Source: Bacillota bacterium
GTDB taxonomy: Bacteria; Bacillota; Clostridia; Oscillospirales; Ruminococcaceae
Assembly: GCA_023457355.1 (NCBI GenBank)
Contig: JAEWLW010000034.1
Coordinates: 12,355-76,354, forward strand
Direction of reading: 5' to 3'
DNA length: 64,000 bases
The position numbers were made by a program, and so were the translations under genes. Below the pieces are notes generated by a model. That model worked only from the letters and a program-made list of their open reading frames with translations, was not told where the DNA came from and made no database searches. Below are positions 26,031-33,809 of the stretch, in pieces. Within the stretch, counting starts at the first letter, position 1; each line of letters starts with the position of its first letter.

Positions 26031-26155
26031 TTGGTGTATCACTTCATCAGTTATTCACCAGTTACCATTATATAGCATCAGTGATACACCTGTCAAGCCA
26101 TGCCGAATTGTGTCGTATCTTTACATCAGTGTATCACTGTGTTATGATATACACC
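26031..26155. promoter_or_regulatory. Shared operator/promoter region of the divergent RHH pair
   Basis: Repeated 10-11-mer boxes: GGTGTATCACT (about 26033-26043), AGTGATACACC (about 26079-26089, inverted), CAGTGTATCACTG (about 26127-26139, itself a palindrome) and GATATACACC (about 26147-26156, inverted, degenerate). The two outer pairs face each gene and overlap probable promoter and start regions. This is the expected pattern for RHH dimers binding inverted half-sites. Confidence 0.72.
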
Positions 26156-26170
26156 AAGGAGGGGATTAGA

Positions 26171-26383
26171 ATGGCTACCAAAAAACCGCGTTATATGATT
26201 TCCGTTGATGACGATATGTTTAACGCGATTGAAGATTTTCGTTTCGAGCGGCGGTTTCAGACCCGTTCCGAGGCAACCGCAGAGCTGATCCGGTTGGGCT
26301 TGGAAACGCTTAAAAGGGAGCGGAAGGCCCAGGAGAAAGCGCAGACGCAGGCGCGCGCCAACGCGGAGCTGCCCGACGAATAG
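26171..26383 (+). CDS. Ribbon-helix-helix DNA-binding protein
   Basis: 70 aa: MATKKPRYMISVDDDMFNAI (strand and helix A), then RRFQTRSEATAELIRLGLETL (helix B), then a charged, coiled tail rich in Lys/Glu/Gln/Ala. AAGGAGGGG is 6-7 nt before the ATG. The fold resembles CopG/ParD-like repressors. Paired divergently with the RHH gene at 25824 around shared operators. Confidence 0.78.
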   Translation: MATKKPRYMISVDDDMFNAIEDFRFERRFQTRSEATAELIRLGLETLKRERKAQEKAQTQARANAELPDE

Positions 26384-26440
26384 TTAAAGCGCCCTTTCTG
26401 GTGCGCCGCCCTCAAAATTGAATATCTTAAATTGAGAAGA

Positions 26441-26503
26441 AATCACCGGATACTTGTGCTATAATAGCGGCAGTAACGGTGATTTTTTGCCTTTGGCCAA
26501 AGG
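26441..26503 (+). promoter_or_regulatory. Promoter, flanking dyad and SD-masking palindrome of the alkylation-response operon
   Basis: Extended -10 TGCTATAAT (-10 at 26460-26465) is flanked by an inverted repeat AATCACCG (26441-26448) and CGGTGATT (26477-26484). Then CCTTTGGCCAAAGG (26490-26503), a perfect 14-bp palindrome, covers most of the SD AAAGGAGG of the first gene. The dyad is a candidate activator site (Ada autoregulation is typical of the family). No good -35 box is seen, consistent with an activator-dependent promoter. Confidence 0.6.
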
Positions 26504-26513
26504 AGGAATGGGC

Positions 26514-27062
26514 ATGACACAGGATGAAATGTGGCGGGCGGTCTGTGAAAACGACGCCGCTTTTGACGGCGTATTTTTCTACGCGGTTGAATCCACCGGA
26601 ATTTTCTGCCGCCCCTCCTGCAAATCCAAAAAGCCAAAGCGCCAAAACGTCCGCTTTTTTAATTCGGCACAGCAGGCGCGCGCCGCCGGTTTTCGCCCCT
26701 GCAAGCGCTGCCGCAGCGACCTGGCCGAATACCAGCCCATGCGCGACATGGCCGAAAGGGCCAGATGCGTGATAGAGGCTGCTTTTGACGGCAGCCACGA
26801 CTGCGCCGCCGACCTGCGCCAGCTGGGGCTTTCGCGCCACAGGCTGGCGGAAATTTTTGTGGCGGTCTACGGTGTGACACCCTCGGAACATCTGGCGGAG
26901 CTGCGCCTTTCAAAGGCCACGCAGCTGCTTGCCGGAACCGACGCGCCCATTGTCGACGTCGCCTACGCCGCGGGTTTTGGGGGGCTGTCGTCTTTTTACC
27001 GCTTTTTCAAGAGCAGAACCGGCCTTTCGCCCGCCGCTTACAGAAAGGAGCACCAAAAATGA
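26514..27062 (+). CDS. Ada-like methylphosphotriester-sensing AraC-type activator
   Basis: 182 aa: N-terminal Ada zinc domain (about 1-75) with the four Cys ligands Cys32, Cys36, Cys63, Cys66 (IFCRPSCKS and FRPCKRCRSD). An AraC-type double HTH follows (about 85-180; FVAVYGVTPSEHLAELRLSKA and VDVAYAAGFGGLSSFYRFFKSRTGLSP). It is the AdaA type: methyl transfer from DNA phosphotriesters activates transcription, while the O6-methylguanine activity is in the next gene. ATG chosen 7 nt after AAAGGAGG. The stop overlaps the ogt start as ATGA. Confidence 0.93.
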   Translation: MTQDEMWRAVCENDAAFDGVFFYAVESTGIFCRPSCKSKKPKRQNVRFFNSAQQARAAGFRPCKRCRSDLAEYQPMRDMAERARCVIEAAFDGSHDCAADLRQLGLSRHRLAEIFVAVYGVTPSEHLAELRLSKATQLLAGTDAPIVDVAYAAGFGGLSSFYRFFKSRTGLSPAAYRKEHQK

Positions 27063-27523
27063 CCCAGTATGCTTATTACCCGTTTGCGTTCGGTGTGCTG
27101 AAAATCGGCTATGCCGGCGAAGCTGTCGTCTCGCTTGACCGCACGGCGCAGCCGGGCGGGGACCACTCGCCCTGCCCTGTGACCGATACCGCCTTTGCAC
27201 AAATTTCGGAATACCTCGCCGGTGCGCGCAAGCGCTTCGATTTCCCCTACACCCTGACCGGCACGCCGTTCCAGCAAAGGGTCTGGCGGGCGCTGTGCGA
27301 CATCCCCTACGGCAAAACCTGCAGCTATAAGCAGATTGCCCAGGCTATCGGCAGCCCGAACGCCTGCCGCGCCGTCGGCATGGCCAATCACCGCAACCCG
27401 ATGATGATCGTCGTGCCCTGCCACCGGGTGGTGGGCGCTTCCGGCAACCTGACCGGCTATGCGGGCGGGCTGGCAATGAAGTCGGCGCTGCTGGCGCTGG
27501 AACAGAGGGCGGTGAAAGAATGA
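27059..27523 (+). CDS. ogt: Methylated-DNA--[protein]-cysteine S-methyltransferase
   Basis: 154 aa suicide repair enzyme removing O6-alkyl groups from guanine. Active-site motif VVPCHRVVG (Cys121), the DNA-binding helix region FQQRVWRALCDIPYGKTCSYKQIAQAIG and the arginine finger NACRAVGMANHRNP are all present. ATGA overlaps join it to the Ada-like gene upstream and to the CCG-domain gene downstream, so the three are translationally coupled. Confidence 0.96.
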   Translation: MTQYAYYPFAFGVLKIGYAGEAVVSLDRTAQPGGDHSPCPVTDTAFAQISEYLAGARKRFDFPYTLTGTPFQQRVWRALCDIPYGKTCSYKQIAQAIGSPNACRAVGMANHRNPMMIVVPCHRVVGASGNLTGYAGGLAMKSALLALEQRAVKE

Positions 27524-28221
27524 CGGGCTTTCGCCTGCCCAGCATCCGGCTGTCGGAGATCGACAGGCAAAAATGCTATTTTAATCCCGGGTGCGCGCTC
27601 AGCCTTTATAAACCGGAATCAGGACGGAAAATGCTGGCGCTGTTAAACGAACACTTTGGGCCGGTGGCGCCCCATGGCCTTTGCTGCCACCACGACCCGG
27701 GGCTGCCGCAGGGCGCGACCATCATCAACAACTGCGCGGGCTGCGACCGGCGCTTTCGTTCCCTTTATCCCGGCATCCGGACTCTCTCGCTCTGGGAGGT
27801 GCTGGATAGCCTTGAAAACCTGCCCCTGCCCGATTACAGCGGGCTGACCGTTTCGGTGCACGATTCCTGTTCGTTTCGGCCAAAGCCGCAGGTGCACGCC
27901 GCCGTGCGCAGCCTTTTGGCCAAGATGAAGATCGCTATCGTCGAATCGGAATTCAGCGGCACAAAATCTATCTGTTGAGGCGATAACTTTTACCCGGCGC
28001 TGCCGGCGGAACAGGTTGTCGCGCTGCAAAAAAAGCGCGCCGCCCAGATGCCCTGCCAGGATGTGGCTGTTTATTGCGTCGGCTGCGTCAAATCGATGGC
28101 AACCGGGGGCAAGACGCCGCGCTATATGGTCGACCTGGTTTTCAACGAGCCCACAGACCCGCAGGAAACGGCATTGGCCGTCTACCACGACGCACTCAAC
28201 CGGTACATCGCCGGACATTAA
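27520..28221 (+). CDS. Probable selenoprotein: two-repeat CCG (HdrB-like) cysteine-rich protein, UGA at codon 153
   Basis: 233 codons if TGA at 27976-27978 is read as selenocysteine. Repeat 1 has Cys25, Cys55-Cys56 and Cys72xxCys75. Repeat 2 has Cys117, Cys152-[UGA153]-Gly, and Cys186xxCys189. The UGA thus replaces the second Cys of the CCG motif, and the frame continues without a break through the CxxC to TAA at 28219. A GC-rich hairpin CCGGC-GCT-GCCGG (27994-28006) sits 15-28 nt after the UGA with G first in the apical loop, as in bacterial SECIS elements. Related domains bind Fe-S or zinc in heterodisulfide-reductase-type enzymes. ATGA-coupled to ogt. Alternative: a nonsense-mutated pseudogene. 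Confidence 0.82.
27994..28006 (+). promoter_or_regulatory. Candidate bacterial SECIS hairpin
   Basis: Five-bp GC stem CCGGC/GCCGG with loop GCT. The loop begins 21 nt after the UGA, within the usual 16-37 nt window for SelB recognition. Confidence 0.6.
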
Positions 28222-28254
28222 ACCAAAGGGCCGCTCCCAAACGGGTGCAGCCCT

Positions 28255-28526
28255 CAGTCTGTCGATAAAATTATTGTGTTTTAGCGATATCACCTAAGCG
28301 GCATTGGGGAACCCCTTGCGGGGGTTGCCACGCAAAAACAGTTCCCCGGACTGTTTTTGTAGCCCCTCCTGCGCGTATATGACGCTACAATACGTTTGGG
28401 ACGCCGTCCGGACCGCTCGCATATAGGTGCGCTCACGGCAGCTTGGCTCCGCAAGCTTTTGAAAAAGCCTGACCAAACTTTTGATTTATGCAGCATTTTC
28501 TAAAATGTTGGTTTTTCGACAAGCTG
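28255..28526 (-). repeat. Repeat family 2, nearly complete inverted copy
   Basis: Begins near AGTCTGTCGATAAAA and ends GTTTTTCGACAAGCTG. It contains GGGGAACCCCTTGCGGGGG, a hairpin AAAAACAGT/ACTGTTTTT (28333-28359) and GACGCCGTCCGGACCGCTCG. Relative to the 14684 copy it is inverted. It fills the gap after the selenoprotein gene and could serve as a terminator, because the hairpin ends in a T-run on both strands. Confidence 0.8.
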
Positions 28527-28574
28527 GGGGCCGCTCTCAAACGGGAGCAGCCCCTTTAAAACACCGTGCGCAGA

Positions 28575-29375
28575 TCATGCGCCCTTTTGATAGCAATAGA
28601 TGCCCAGCCTGTTATTGGTCACGTACATGACGGGGATTAAAAGCTTTTGGACCCCCGGCAGCAGATGGCGCATCTGATCGGTGAAGTTGATCAGCCCGGT
28701 CTGCTTCAGCGCTGGGCAAAGCCTGACCACCTCGCTGCCGTCCTTAACGCCCCAGTGAAACTGCGCGCTGGTTTTTTTGAGCGTATCGTGCATTTTCCCC
28801 CTGTTCACAAGCCCCTTATACAGCAGGTCAAACTGCGCTTCAAACCGGTCAAAGCCGCTGACCAATATCGCAAGCAGCTGCGCAACCTCGCTTTCGCGAA
28901 GATACATGAGCATGCCCTCGGATATAACCAGCAGCGGCCGGCCGTTTGTTTGAACCGCCTGCGTCCAGCTGGGGTCCAGCGCGGATTTGGCGATATCGGT
29001 CACGCGGGGGTGGTCTTCAAAAAACAGCTTCCGCTGCGCAATCACCTCGGGGAAATCGAGGTTATACCACCAAATTCCCCCATTATCCACGCGGGAAAAT
29101 CGGGTATCCAGCCCGCACCCCACCGAGACGACGGCACATTCAGGGTTTTGGCTGATGAATCTTTTCACCTGATCATCCATGGTTTTTGCCCGCGCAACAA
29201 CGCCGTAATAGGATAGGATACCGCTATCAAACTTGGAGAAATCATAGTCTATTTTTGCGACCATTTCCGCGGCTTTTTTATCGTTGATCACGGGTGCGGC
29301 GCTCGCCGCGTCCTTTGCTCGGATGTAAAGCGTGATGAGCAGCGTCTCCATAACGCCGTCTAGTTTAACCGACAT
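28575..29375 (-). CDS. SAM-dependent methyltransferase, leucine-carboxyl-methyltransferase (PPM/TcmP) family
   Basis: 266 aa. Motif I VVSVGCGLDTRFSRVD and motif II-like WYNLDFPEVIAQRKLFF, then LLVISEGMLMYL (post II), follow the LCM/TcmP family order. It probably O-methylates a small-molecule carboxylate or phenol; the substrate is unknown. ATG chosen 7 nt after CAGGAGG. Own promoter and a 16-bp operator palindrome lie upstream; no regulator is adjacent. Confidence 0.85.
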   Translation of the reverse strand: MSVKLDGVMETLLITLYIRAKDAASAAPVINDKKAAEMVAKIDYDFSKFDSGILSYYGVVARAKTMDDQVKRFISQNPECAVVSVGCGLDTRFSRVDNGGIWWYNLDFPEVIAQRKLFFEDHPRVTDIAKSALDPSWTQAVQTNGRPLLVISEGMLMYLRESEVAQLLAILVSGFDRFEAQFDLLYKGLVNRGKMHDTLKKTSAQFHWGVKDGSEVVRLCPALKQTGLINFTDQMRHLLPGVQKLLIPVMYVTNNRLGIYCYQKGA

Positions 29376-29413
29376 ATTCAATCCTCCTGTATCATTATTA
29401 TGTGCTCGACTCA

Positions 29414-29471
29414 GTTAGTTAAAACTAACCATTGCATTCATTACTATACGCCGCCCGGCGCTGCTTGTCAA
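29414..29471 (-). promoter_or_regulatory. Promoter and operator palindrome of the methyltransferase gene
   Basis: Leftward TTGACA (29466-29471), 17 bp, TATAGT (29443-29448). GTTAGTT-AA-AACTAAC (29414-29429), a perfect-arm palindrome, lies just downstream of the expected start site (about +6 to +22). This position favours repression, for example by a TetR- or MarR-type protein encoded elsewhere. Confidence 0.78.
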
Positions 29472-29509
29472 GCGCTCATTCAACGGATTTTTAGCAGTGC
29501 CCGTGCGGG

Positions 29510-29640
29510 TCGGGCGGCTTCATGCTGGAAAAGCCGTTTAAGCCGCATTGGGAGAACCCATGGGGCGTTCTCCCACATCAATACAGTATCGGGCTGTTTG
29601 GCACGCTCTTCTGCGCTTCTTAAGGGAAAAGCGCCCTATT
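29510..29640. repeat. Degenerate repeat family 2 fragment
   Basis: Recognisable pieces: GCCGCATTGGGAGAACCC, GGGGCGTTCTCCCAC and CTCTTCTGCGCTTCTTAA, matching the middle of the family-2 element. The remaining gap 29641-29864 has no convincing gene; a 20-codon ORF at 29666 lacks an SD. Confidence 0.5.
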
Positions 29641-29864
29641 CACCCGACAATCCGACGGTGATCGCATGAAATTCATCGGTTCGCTCACCAAAGACCTGCG
29701 GGAACAGCTGGCCAGGCGACGCGAATAGCTGTGGATTATCGAGCAGCAGCGGAAAATTGAAATGGCATTTGAGATATCATTACCCGATATACGCATATGC
29801 AAAAGGGCAGCCAAGCGGTCACGTCAGCTTGGCTGCCCACCATTTACCGGCAATGGTATCCGCG

Positions 29865-31055
29865 CTATTCTGTTATCAAAGGCGTATATCCTGTTTTTTC
29901 GATTATTTCCTGTCCCTGTGGGGATAAAATCCAATCTATCAGTAATTTTGTGTTGCCTTCCGGCGTACCGTTTGTCACTGCATAGAAGTCGGCAACAAAC
30001 GGGTAACTTCCGTTTTGGATATTTTCTGTCGAAGGCTCAACGCCATTTACACTTAAAAGCTTCGCGTCGGGATTCGCATACATGGTTGTGGCGTAATATC
30101 TATAGGAGTAACCAATGGCCGGCTGCACGCCATGCCATTCGACCGAGACCTGCTTCATCAAACTGTTTGTACCAATGAGGCTTTTATCGGGCAGTGGCTG
30201 TGGAACCTGAATTGGCAGGTCGCCCATAAGCATTTGCAGGCCTGTTTGACTTCCGGAGCCTTCAGGACGCTGAAATGCGATAATCTTTCCACCCTCATGC
30301 CAGCCTATCGTGCCCCATTCAGCGGTTTTACCCGAATAGATATTGCGTATTTGCTGAACTGTGATATTGTCTATGGGGTTTTCTTTCCCCACCAAAAAGA
30401 CGAATGCTTCACGCCCTATCGGCGTAAACGTTAACGCCGCCCCGGCAGCACTTGCCAAAGCAATTTGCTGTTCGGAAGCACGCGCGACAAAAATAATATC
30501 GCGTTCGCCCGATATAATCGCTTCATATGCGCCGCGTGTGTTGCTGCAACGGACGGTGTCCGGCGAAAAAGCCCTTTCATCATAGACGGCCTGTGCAAAA
30601 GCGGCATAAACCGGATAAAGGGCTGTTGCGCCATCCAGAACAGGTTGATGATTAACGAATTGCAGCCGGGGTTTTTCATCGAGCTTTACTGTTTTTGAAT
30701 TTACGGCAAACGGAACATATTCAGTCAAATCCAGAGCTGATTCCGATTCAGCCGGTACACCTGTGCCTATCCACCAATCCCCGCGCAGTGCTACAGGAAA
30801 CAGCACAACAGATAAAACAACAAGCAAGGAGATTGCTGCTAAAACCGGCATGCGTTGTTTTTGGAACTTTACCCATAAAAGGACGGTTGCTCCAACGGCG
30901 CCTGACAAAACAAATGCAACCGGAAACATCCCGACAACATTATCAACCTCCTCAATAGTGGTGAGGTATTCATATCTGTGAAGTACATATACGCCCACGA
31001 ACCAGGCAAAAACCATCATTGCCACGCGGGATGCGATTTTAAATGCTTTAACCAT
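29865..31055 (-). CDS. Membrane-anchored PstS-like phosphate-binding protein
   Basis: 396 aa. Three hydrophobic helices at the N-terminus (about 10-28, 40-62, 70-92) instead of a lipoprotein signal, then a PBP-like domain. Typical PstS stretches: PVLDGATALYPVYAAFAQAVY (phosphate-binding loop 1), SERDIIFVARAS-like ISGERDIIFVARASEQQ, RPEGSGSQTGLQMLM (phosphate loop) and IDWILSPQGQEIIEKTGYTPL. No pstCAB genes are nearby, so it may be a sensor or scavenger rather than a transporter subunit. Co-transcribed with the small membrane protein 11 bp upstream. Confidence 0.85.
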   Translation of the reverse strand: MVKAFKIASRVAMMVFAWFVGVYVLHRYEYLTTIEEVDNVVGMFPVAFVLSGAVGATVLLWVKFQKQRMPVLAAISLLVVLSVVLFPVALRGDWWIGTGVPAESESALDLTEYVPFAVNSKTVKLDEKPRLQFVNHQPVLDGATALYPVYAAFAQAVYDERAFSPDTVRCSNTRGAYEAIISGERDIIFVARASEQQIALASAAGAALTFTPIGREAFVFLVGKENPIDNITVQQIRNIYSGKTAEWGTIGWHEGGKIIAFQRPEGSGSQTGLQMLMGDLPIQVPQPLPDKSLIGTNSLMKQVSVEWHGVQPAIGYSYRYYATTMYANPDAKLLSVNGVEPSTENIQNGSYPFVADFYAVTNGTPEGNTKLLIDWILSPQGQEIIEKTGYTPLITE

Positions 31056-31066
31056 CCTGTATACCC

Positions 31067-31411
31067 TTACATCAGCGAAATCATGCCCGTTACCGCGCCA
31101 ATGAAAAAGACAACGATAAGCGCCACAAAAGCAAGGGGTAAAGCAACTGCGATAACAGCAATTATTTTTCCGGTTAAGCCGATACGCGCTTTCCCTTGAT
31201 TAAGTGCGGCAATACCTGTTATGAGCCCAACTGTCGGTGACAGTATTACAAAAAGTGAATACATCGGAACGCTTATTCCAAACGAACCGAGAAAACCGAG
31301 AAGAACCGGAAGAAGGTCGAGCCCTAACGCAACAAGCGGCAGGGTCAACTTATTAGGATGCACGCCGGTCTCAGCGTTTATGTCTCTTACATCATCCGCT
31401 TGATTGTTCAT
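31067..31411 (-). CDS. Small two-helix membrane protein (DUF4190-like)
   Basis: 114 aa. A polar N-terminus (MNNQADDVRDINAETGVHPN), then hydrophobic segments at about 26-66 and 82-112. The intervening GLITGIAALNQGKARIGLTGKIIAVIAV is the GxxxG-like DUF4190 pattern. AAGGAG precedes the ATG by 10 nt; a TTG two codons upstream is possible. Likely a membrane partner of the PstS-like protein; function unknown. Confidence 0.75.
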   Translation of the reverse strand: MNNQADDVRDINAETGVHPNKLTLPLVALGLDLLPVLLGFLGSFGISVPMYSLFVILSPTVGLITGIAALNQGKARIGLTGKIIAVIAVALPLAFVALIVVFFIGAVTGMISLM

Positions 31412-31941
31412 AAACAAACATCTCCTTACTTCCTGTTAACAGTATTCTACTCTATCGGCGTAAATTTCACGCGTATTTAACGCGATAAGATACAGCAATG
31501 ATAACACATTTCAGCCCCCTTCACAAGGCATAACGACTGCTCAGGGGCTTTTCTCACGGCAAGGGCTGGCAGCGTGGTGAGGTCCTCCGGTTCCTCTTGC
31601 CGGGTTTTCAATACTGAAAGCGCTACAGACAGTCGTACGTTTTATATAATTTGCATCAAGAACACCGCCGCGCCGGAAAAACACAGGATAAAGCCGCCCC
31701 TTGGGAGAATGGCTGCCTTAAAACCCATCAGACCGCCGTGAAGCGATATACTTCACGGCGGTCCCCGCCAGCGTTTGTGCATACATCATTGCGCAGGTAA
31801 GCCCTCACGTTTGCGCGGTTTTTTTGCGCCCTTAGTTTTGCGGTATGACAGAGCCGCCCTCTGTGCGGAGGGCGGCCTCCTCTTCGCATGTGTTCTCCGG
31901 CTGATTGACCGCCGTTTAACCCGCACCCCGCCGCCAGGCGG
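31412..31941. other. Gene-free gap with two perfect hairpins
   Basis: GACCGCCGTGAAG/CTTCACGGCGGTC (31731-31763, 13-bp stem, 7-nt loop) and GCCGCCCTC/GAGGGCGGC (31853-31876). Neither has a T-run. They lie between the convergent-looking end of sigE and the start of the PstS-like unit and probably insulate or terminate sigE transcripts. Nothing else recognisable. Confidence 0.6.
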
Positions 31942-32670
31942 CTACATCACCTTATCAAGGTCGCGGCGCAGCCGCTTGATGATCCGCTTTTCCAGCCGTG
32001 AGATATAGGATTGGCTGATACCGATCATGTCGGCCACCTGCTTCTGAGTGCGCTCCTTGCCGTCGAGAAAGCCGAAGCGCAGCTGCATAATCAGCCGCTC
32101 GCGCTCGCAGAGCTTGTTTATGGCGTCGGCCAGCATGCTTTTTTCGGCGTCCTGCTCAATCGGCCGATTGATGGAATCAGGCTCGGTGCCCAGAACGTCC
32201 GATAGCAACAGCTCATTGCCGTCCCAATCAATGTTTAACGGCTCATCGATCGAAACCTCGTTTTTCAGCGGCTGGCACTTGCGCAGGTACATGAGAATTT
32301 CATTTTCGATGCAGCGCGAAGCGTAAGTGGCAAGCTTGATGCCCCTGCTTGGGCAGAAGGTGTTCACCGCCTTGATCAGCCCGATGGTACCGATGGAGAT
32401 CAGGTCCTCAACCCCCAGGCCGGAGCTTTCAAACTTACGCGCAATATACACCACCAGGCGCAGATTGTGCACGATGAGCTGCTGGCGCGCCTCGTGGTCC
32501 TTCTGCTCCAGGCGGATGAAGATAACCCGCTCCTCCTCACGCGAAAGGGGCGCGGGCAGCGTTTCCGGGCCGTGTATGTAATGCACCGCTTCGGTGAACC
32601 CCAAGCGCCACAGCAACAGATAAAGCCGCAGGCGCAGCGACCCGCAGAATGTCCCGACTGAATTTTTCAT
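31942..32670 (-). CDS. sigE: Sporulation sigma factor SigE
   Basis: 242 aa mother-cell sigma factor with an N-terminal pro-sequence-like hydrophobic/basic segment (MKNSVGTFCGSLRLRLYLLLWRL, in short). Region 2 follows (LIVHNLRLVVYIARKFE, GVEDLISIGTIGLIKAVNTF, YASRCIENEILMYLR), then region 4 (RERLIMQLRFGFLDGKERTQ and VADMIGISQSYISRLEKRI). Order and spacing match Bacillus/Clostridium SigE. It starts 5 bp after spoIIGA, the protease that activates it, so the two are an operon. Confidence 0.97.
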   Translation of the reverse strand: MKNSVGTFCGSLRLRLYLLLWRLGFTEAVHYIHGPETLPAPLSREEERVIFIRLEQKDHEARQQLIVHNLRLVVYIARKFESSGLGVEDLISIGTIGLIKAVNTFCPSRGIKLATYASRCIENEILMYLRKCQPLKNEVSIDEPLNIDWDGNELLLSDVLGTEPDSINRPIEQDAEKSMLADAINKLCERERLIMQLRFGFLDGKERTQKQVADMIGISQSYISRLEKRIIKRLRRDLDKVM

Positions 32671-32675
32671 GATGT

Positions 32676-33548
32676 TTACGCCCCCACTTTCTGTTCTTTA
32701 TAACTGACCAGCTGCGGATTGCACACGGCGCGGTAGTCATTGGCGCCCAGCGACCCGCCCAGCACCGCGACATAGCAATCCCCGGCTTTTATGGCTTCTT
32801 CTCCCTGCCGGCGAATCAGCAGGGTATCCGGTATAAAGGCGGGCAGCAGCCCCGCGGAATCCAGCGTTTTGTAGGGTACCAGCCGCAGCCCCTTTTCCGG
32901 CGCCTTTGAAAGGCTAAAGTTCTTCAGCTCCGGCGGCATGGCGCTCCCCAGCGCCCGCTCCTCGCAGACAACCACCGGGCAGTGCGAAAATGGTTCGGTC
33001 AGATTGCTGCCGGTGTCTATCAGCGCGGGGAAGACGCTCACCGCCCCTGCATGCAGCACGGTTATTTCGCACAGCGTCCCCTTGGGGGAACCGCGCACAA
33101 GCAGCCCCGCCAGACCGCCTGCGATAAAATAAGCCGCGACACAGCATCCGATGAGCGCCGCCGCGCCTATATCAAAGTATACCGCCCCTTTCGAAACCAG
33201 CACCCCGCGTGGGCGCATTGTCACCTGCCACAACAGCAGCAACCCCGACGCGAGTAGGCTGACCGTAAACAGGCAAAACACCGACAGTGCGGCGCGTTTT
33301 GCGCCGTTAAACCCAAAGGCGGCAACCGACATAATAACCGTCAGAAAAAGCTTATAGAAAAGCAGAATGACGCGGCTATAGACCGGGACAAAAATAATCA
33401 GCGCGCCAAAAGCGCCGAGCATGGCCGCCAGGCACAGGCGCCAAAACACCGGCTGGCGGCGGATGAACAGCGCCGTTATCCGCAGCAATATAAAGTTGAC
33501 CATAAAATTAATGACAAGCAGAACATCCACATAGACAACCGTGGGCAA
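32676..33548 (-). CDS. spoIIGA: Sporulation sigma-E processing peptidase SpoIIGA
   Basis: 290 aa. Five N-terminal membrane helices (about 5-150, TVVYVDVLLVINFMVNFILL) and a C-terminal aspartic-protease domain with the catalytic ALIDTGSNLTEPFS (Asp178), the counterpart of the SpoIIGA aspartate. It cleaves pro-SigE at the septal membrane. TTG start 6 nt after GGGGGAG; the frame is open 19 codons further upstream, but that extension has no SD and is polar. Confidence 0.95.
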   Translation of the reverse strand: MPTVVYVDVLLVINFMVNFILLRITALFIRRQPVFWRLCLAAMLGAFGALIIFVPVYSRVILLFYKLFLTVIMSVAAFGFNGAKRAALSVFCLFTVSLLASGLLLLWQVTMRPRGVLVSKGAVYFDIGAAALIGCCVAAYFIAGGLAGLLVRGSPKGTLCEITVLHAGAVSVFPALIDTGSNLTEPFSHCPVVVCEERALGSAMPPELKNFSLSKAPEKGLRLVPYKTLDSAGLLPAFIPDTLLIRRQGEEAIKAGDCYVAVLGGSLGANDYRAVCNPQLVSYKEQKVGA

Positions 33549-33750
33549 GGCTCTCTCCCCCTTGTACACATGAGTATACCGCGCCTGCCCTTCAATAATT
33601 GTCAAAACCGCGCAGCTTGTACGCGGGGCATTTGTCCAAAAAATCCGATTGTGGTGCGGTTTTTAAGGACAATCCACAATTTGTCTGAAATTTTTAGCCC
33701 CATGCCGCCGCAATTTTTTTCGCCGGTACAAAGATGCCAAACCGATTTGA

Positions 33751-33779
33751 AACCTTTTTAATCGCTTTGGCATAGGATG
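33751..33779 (+). promoter_or_regulatory. Possible SigK-type promoter of the Asn/Cys-rich protein gene
   Basis: AACC (33751-33754), 16 bp, CATAGGATG (33771-33779) resembles the mother-cell SigK pattern (-35 MACM, -10 CATAnnnTA), with the last base differing. It sits 30 bp before the start codon. It would fit a late coat gene; a match this short can occur by chance. Confidence 0.4.
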
Positions 33780-33809
33780 AAGCAAACCATTTTTTGGAGT
33801 TGATTGATT

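Noticed and set aside
29666..29730. 20-codon ORF beginning MKFIGSLTKDL
   Set aside because: No SD, very short, inside repeat-derived sequence; could be a gene fragment but cannot be supported.
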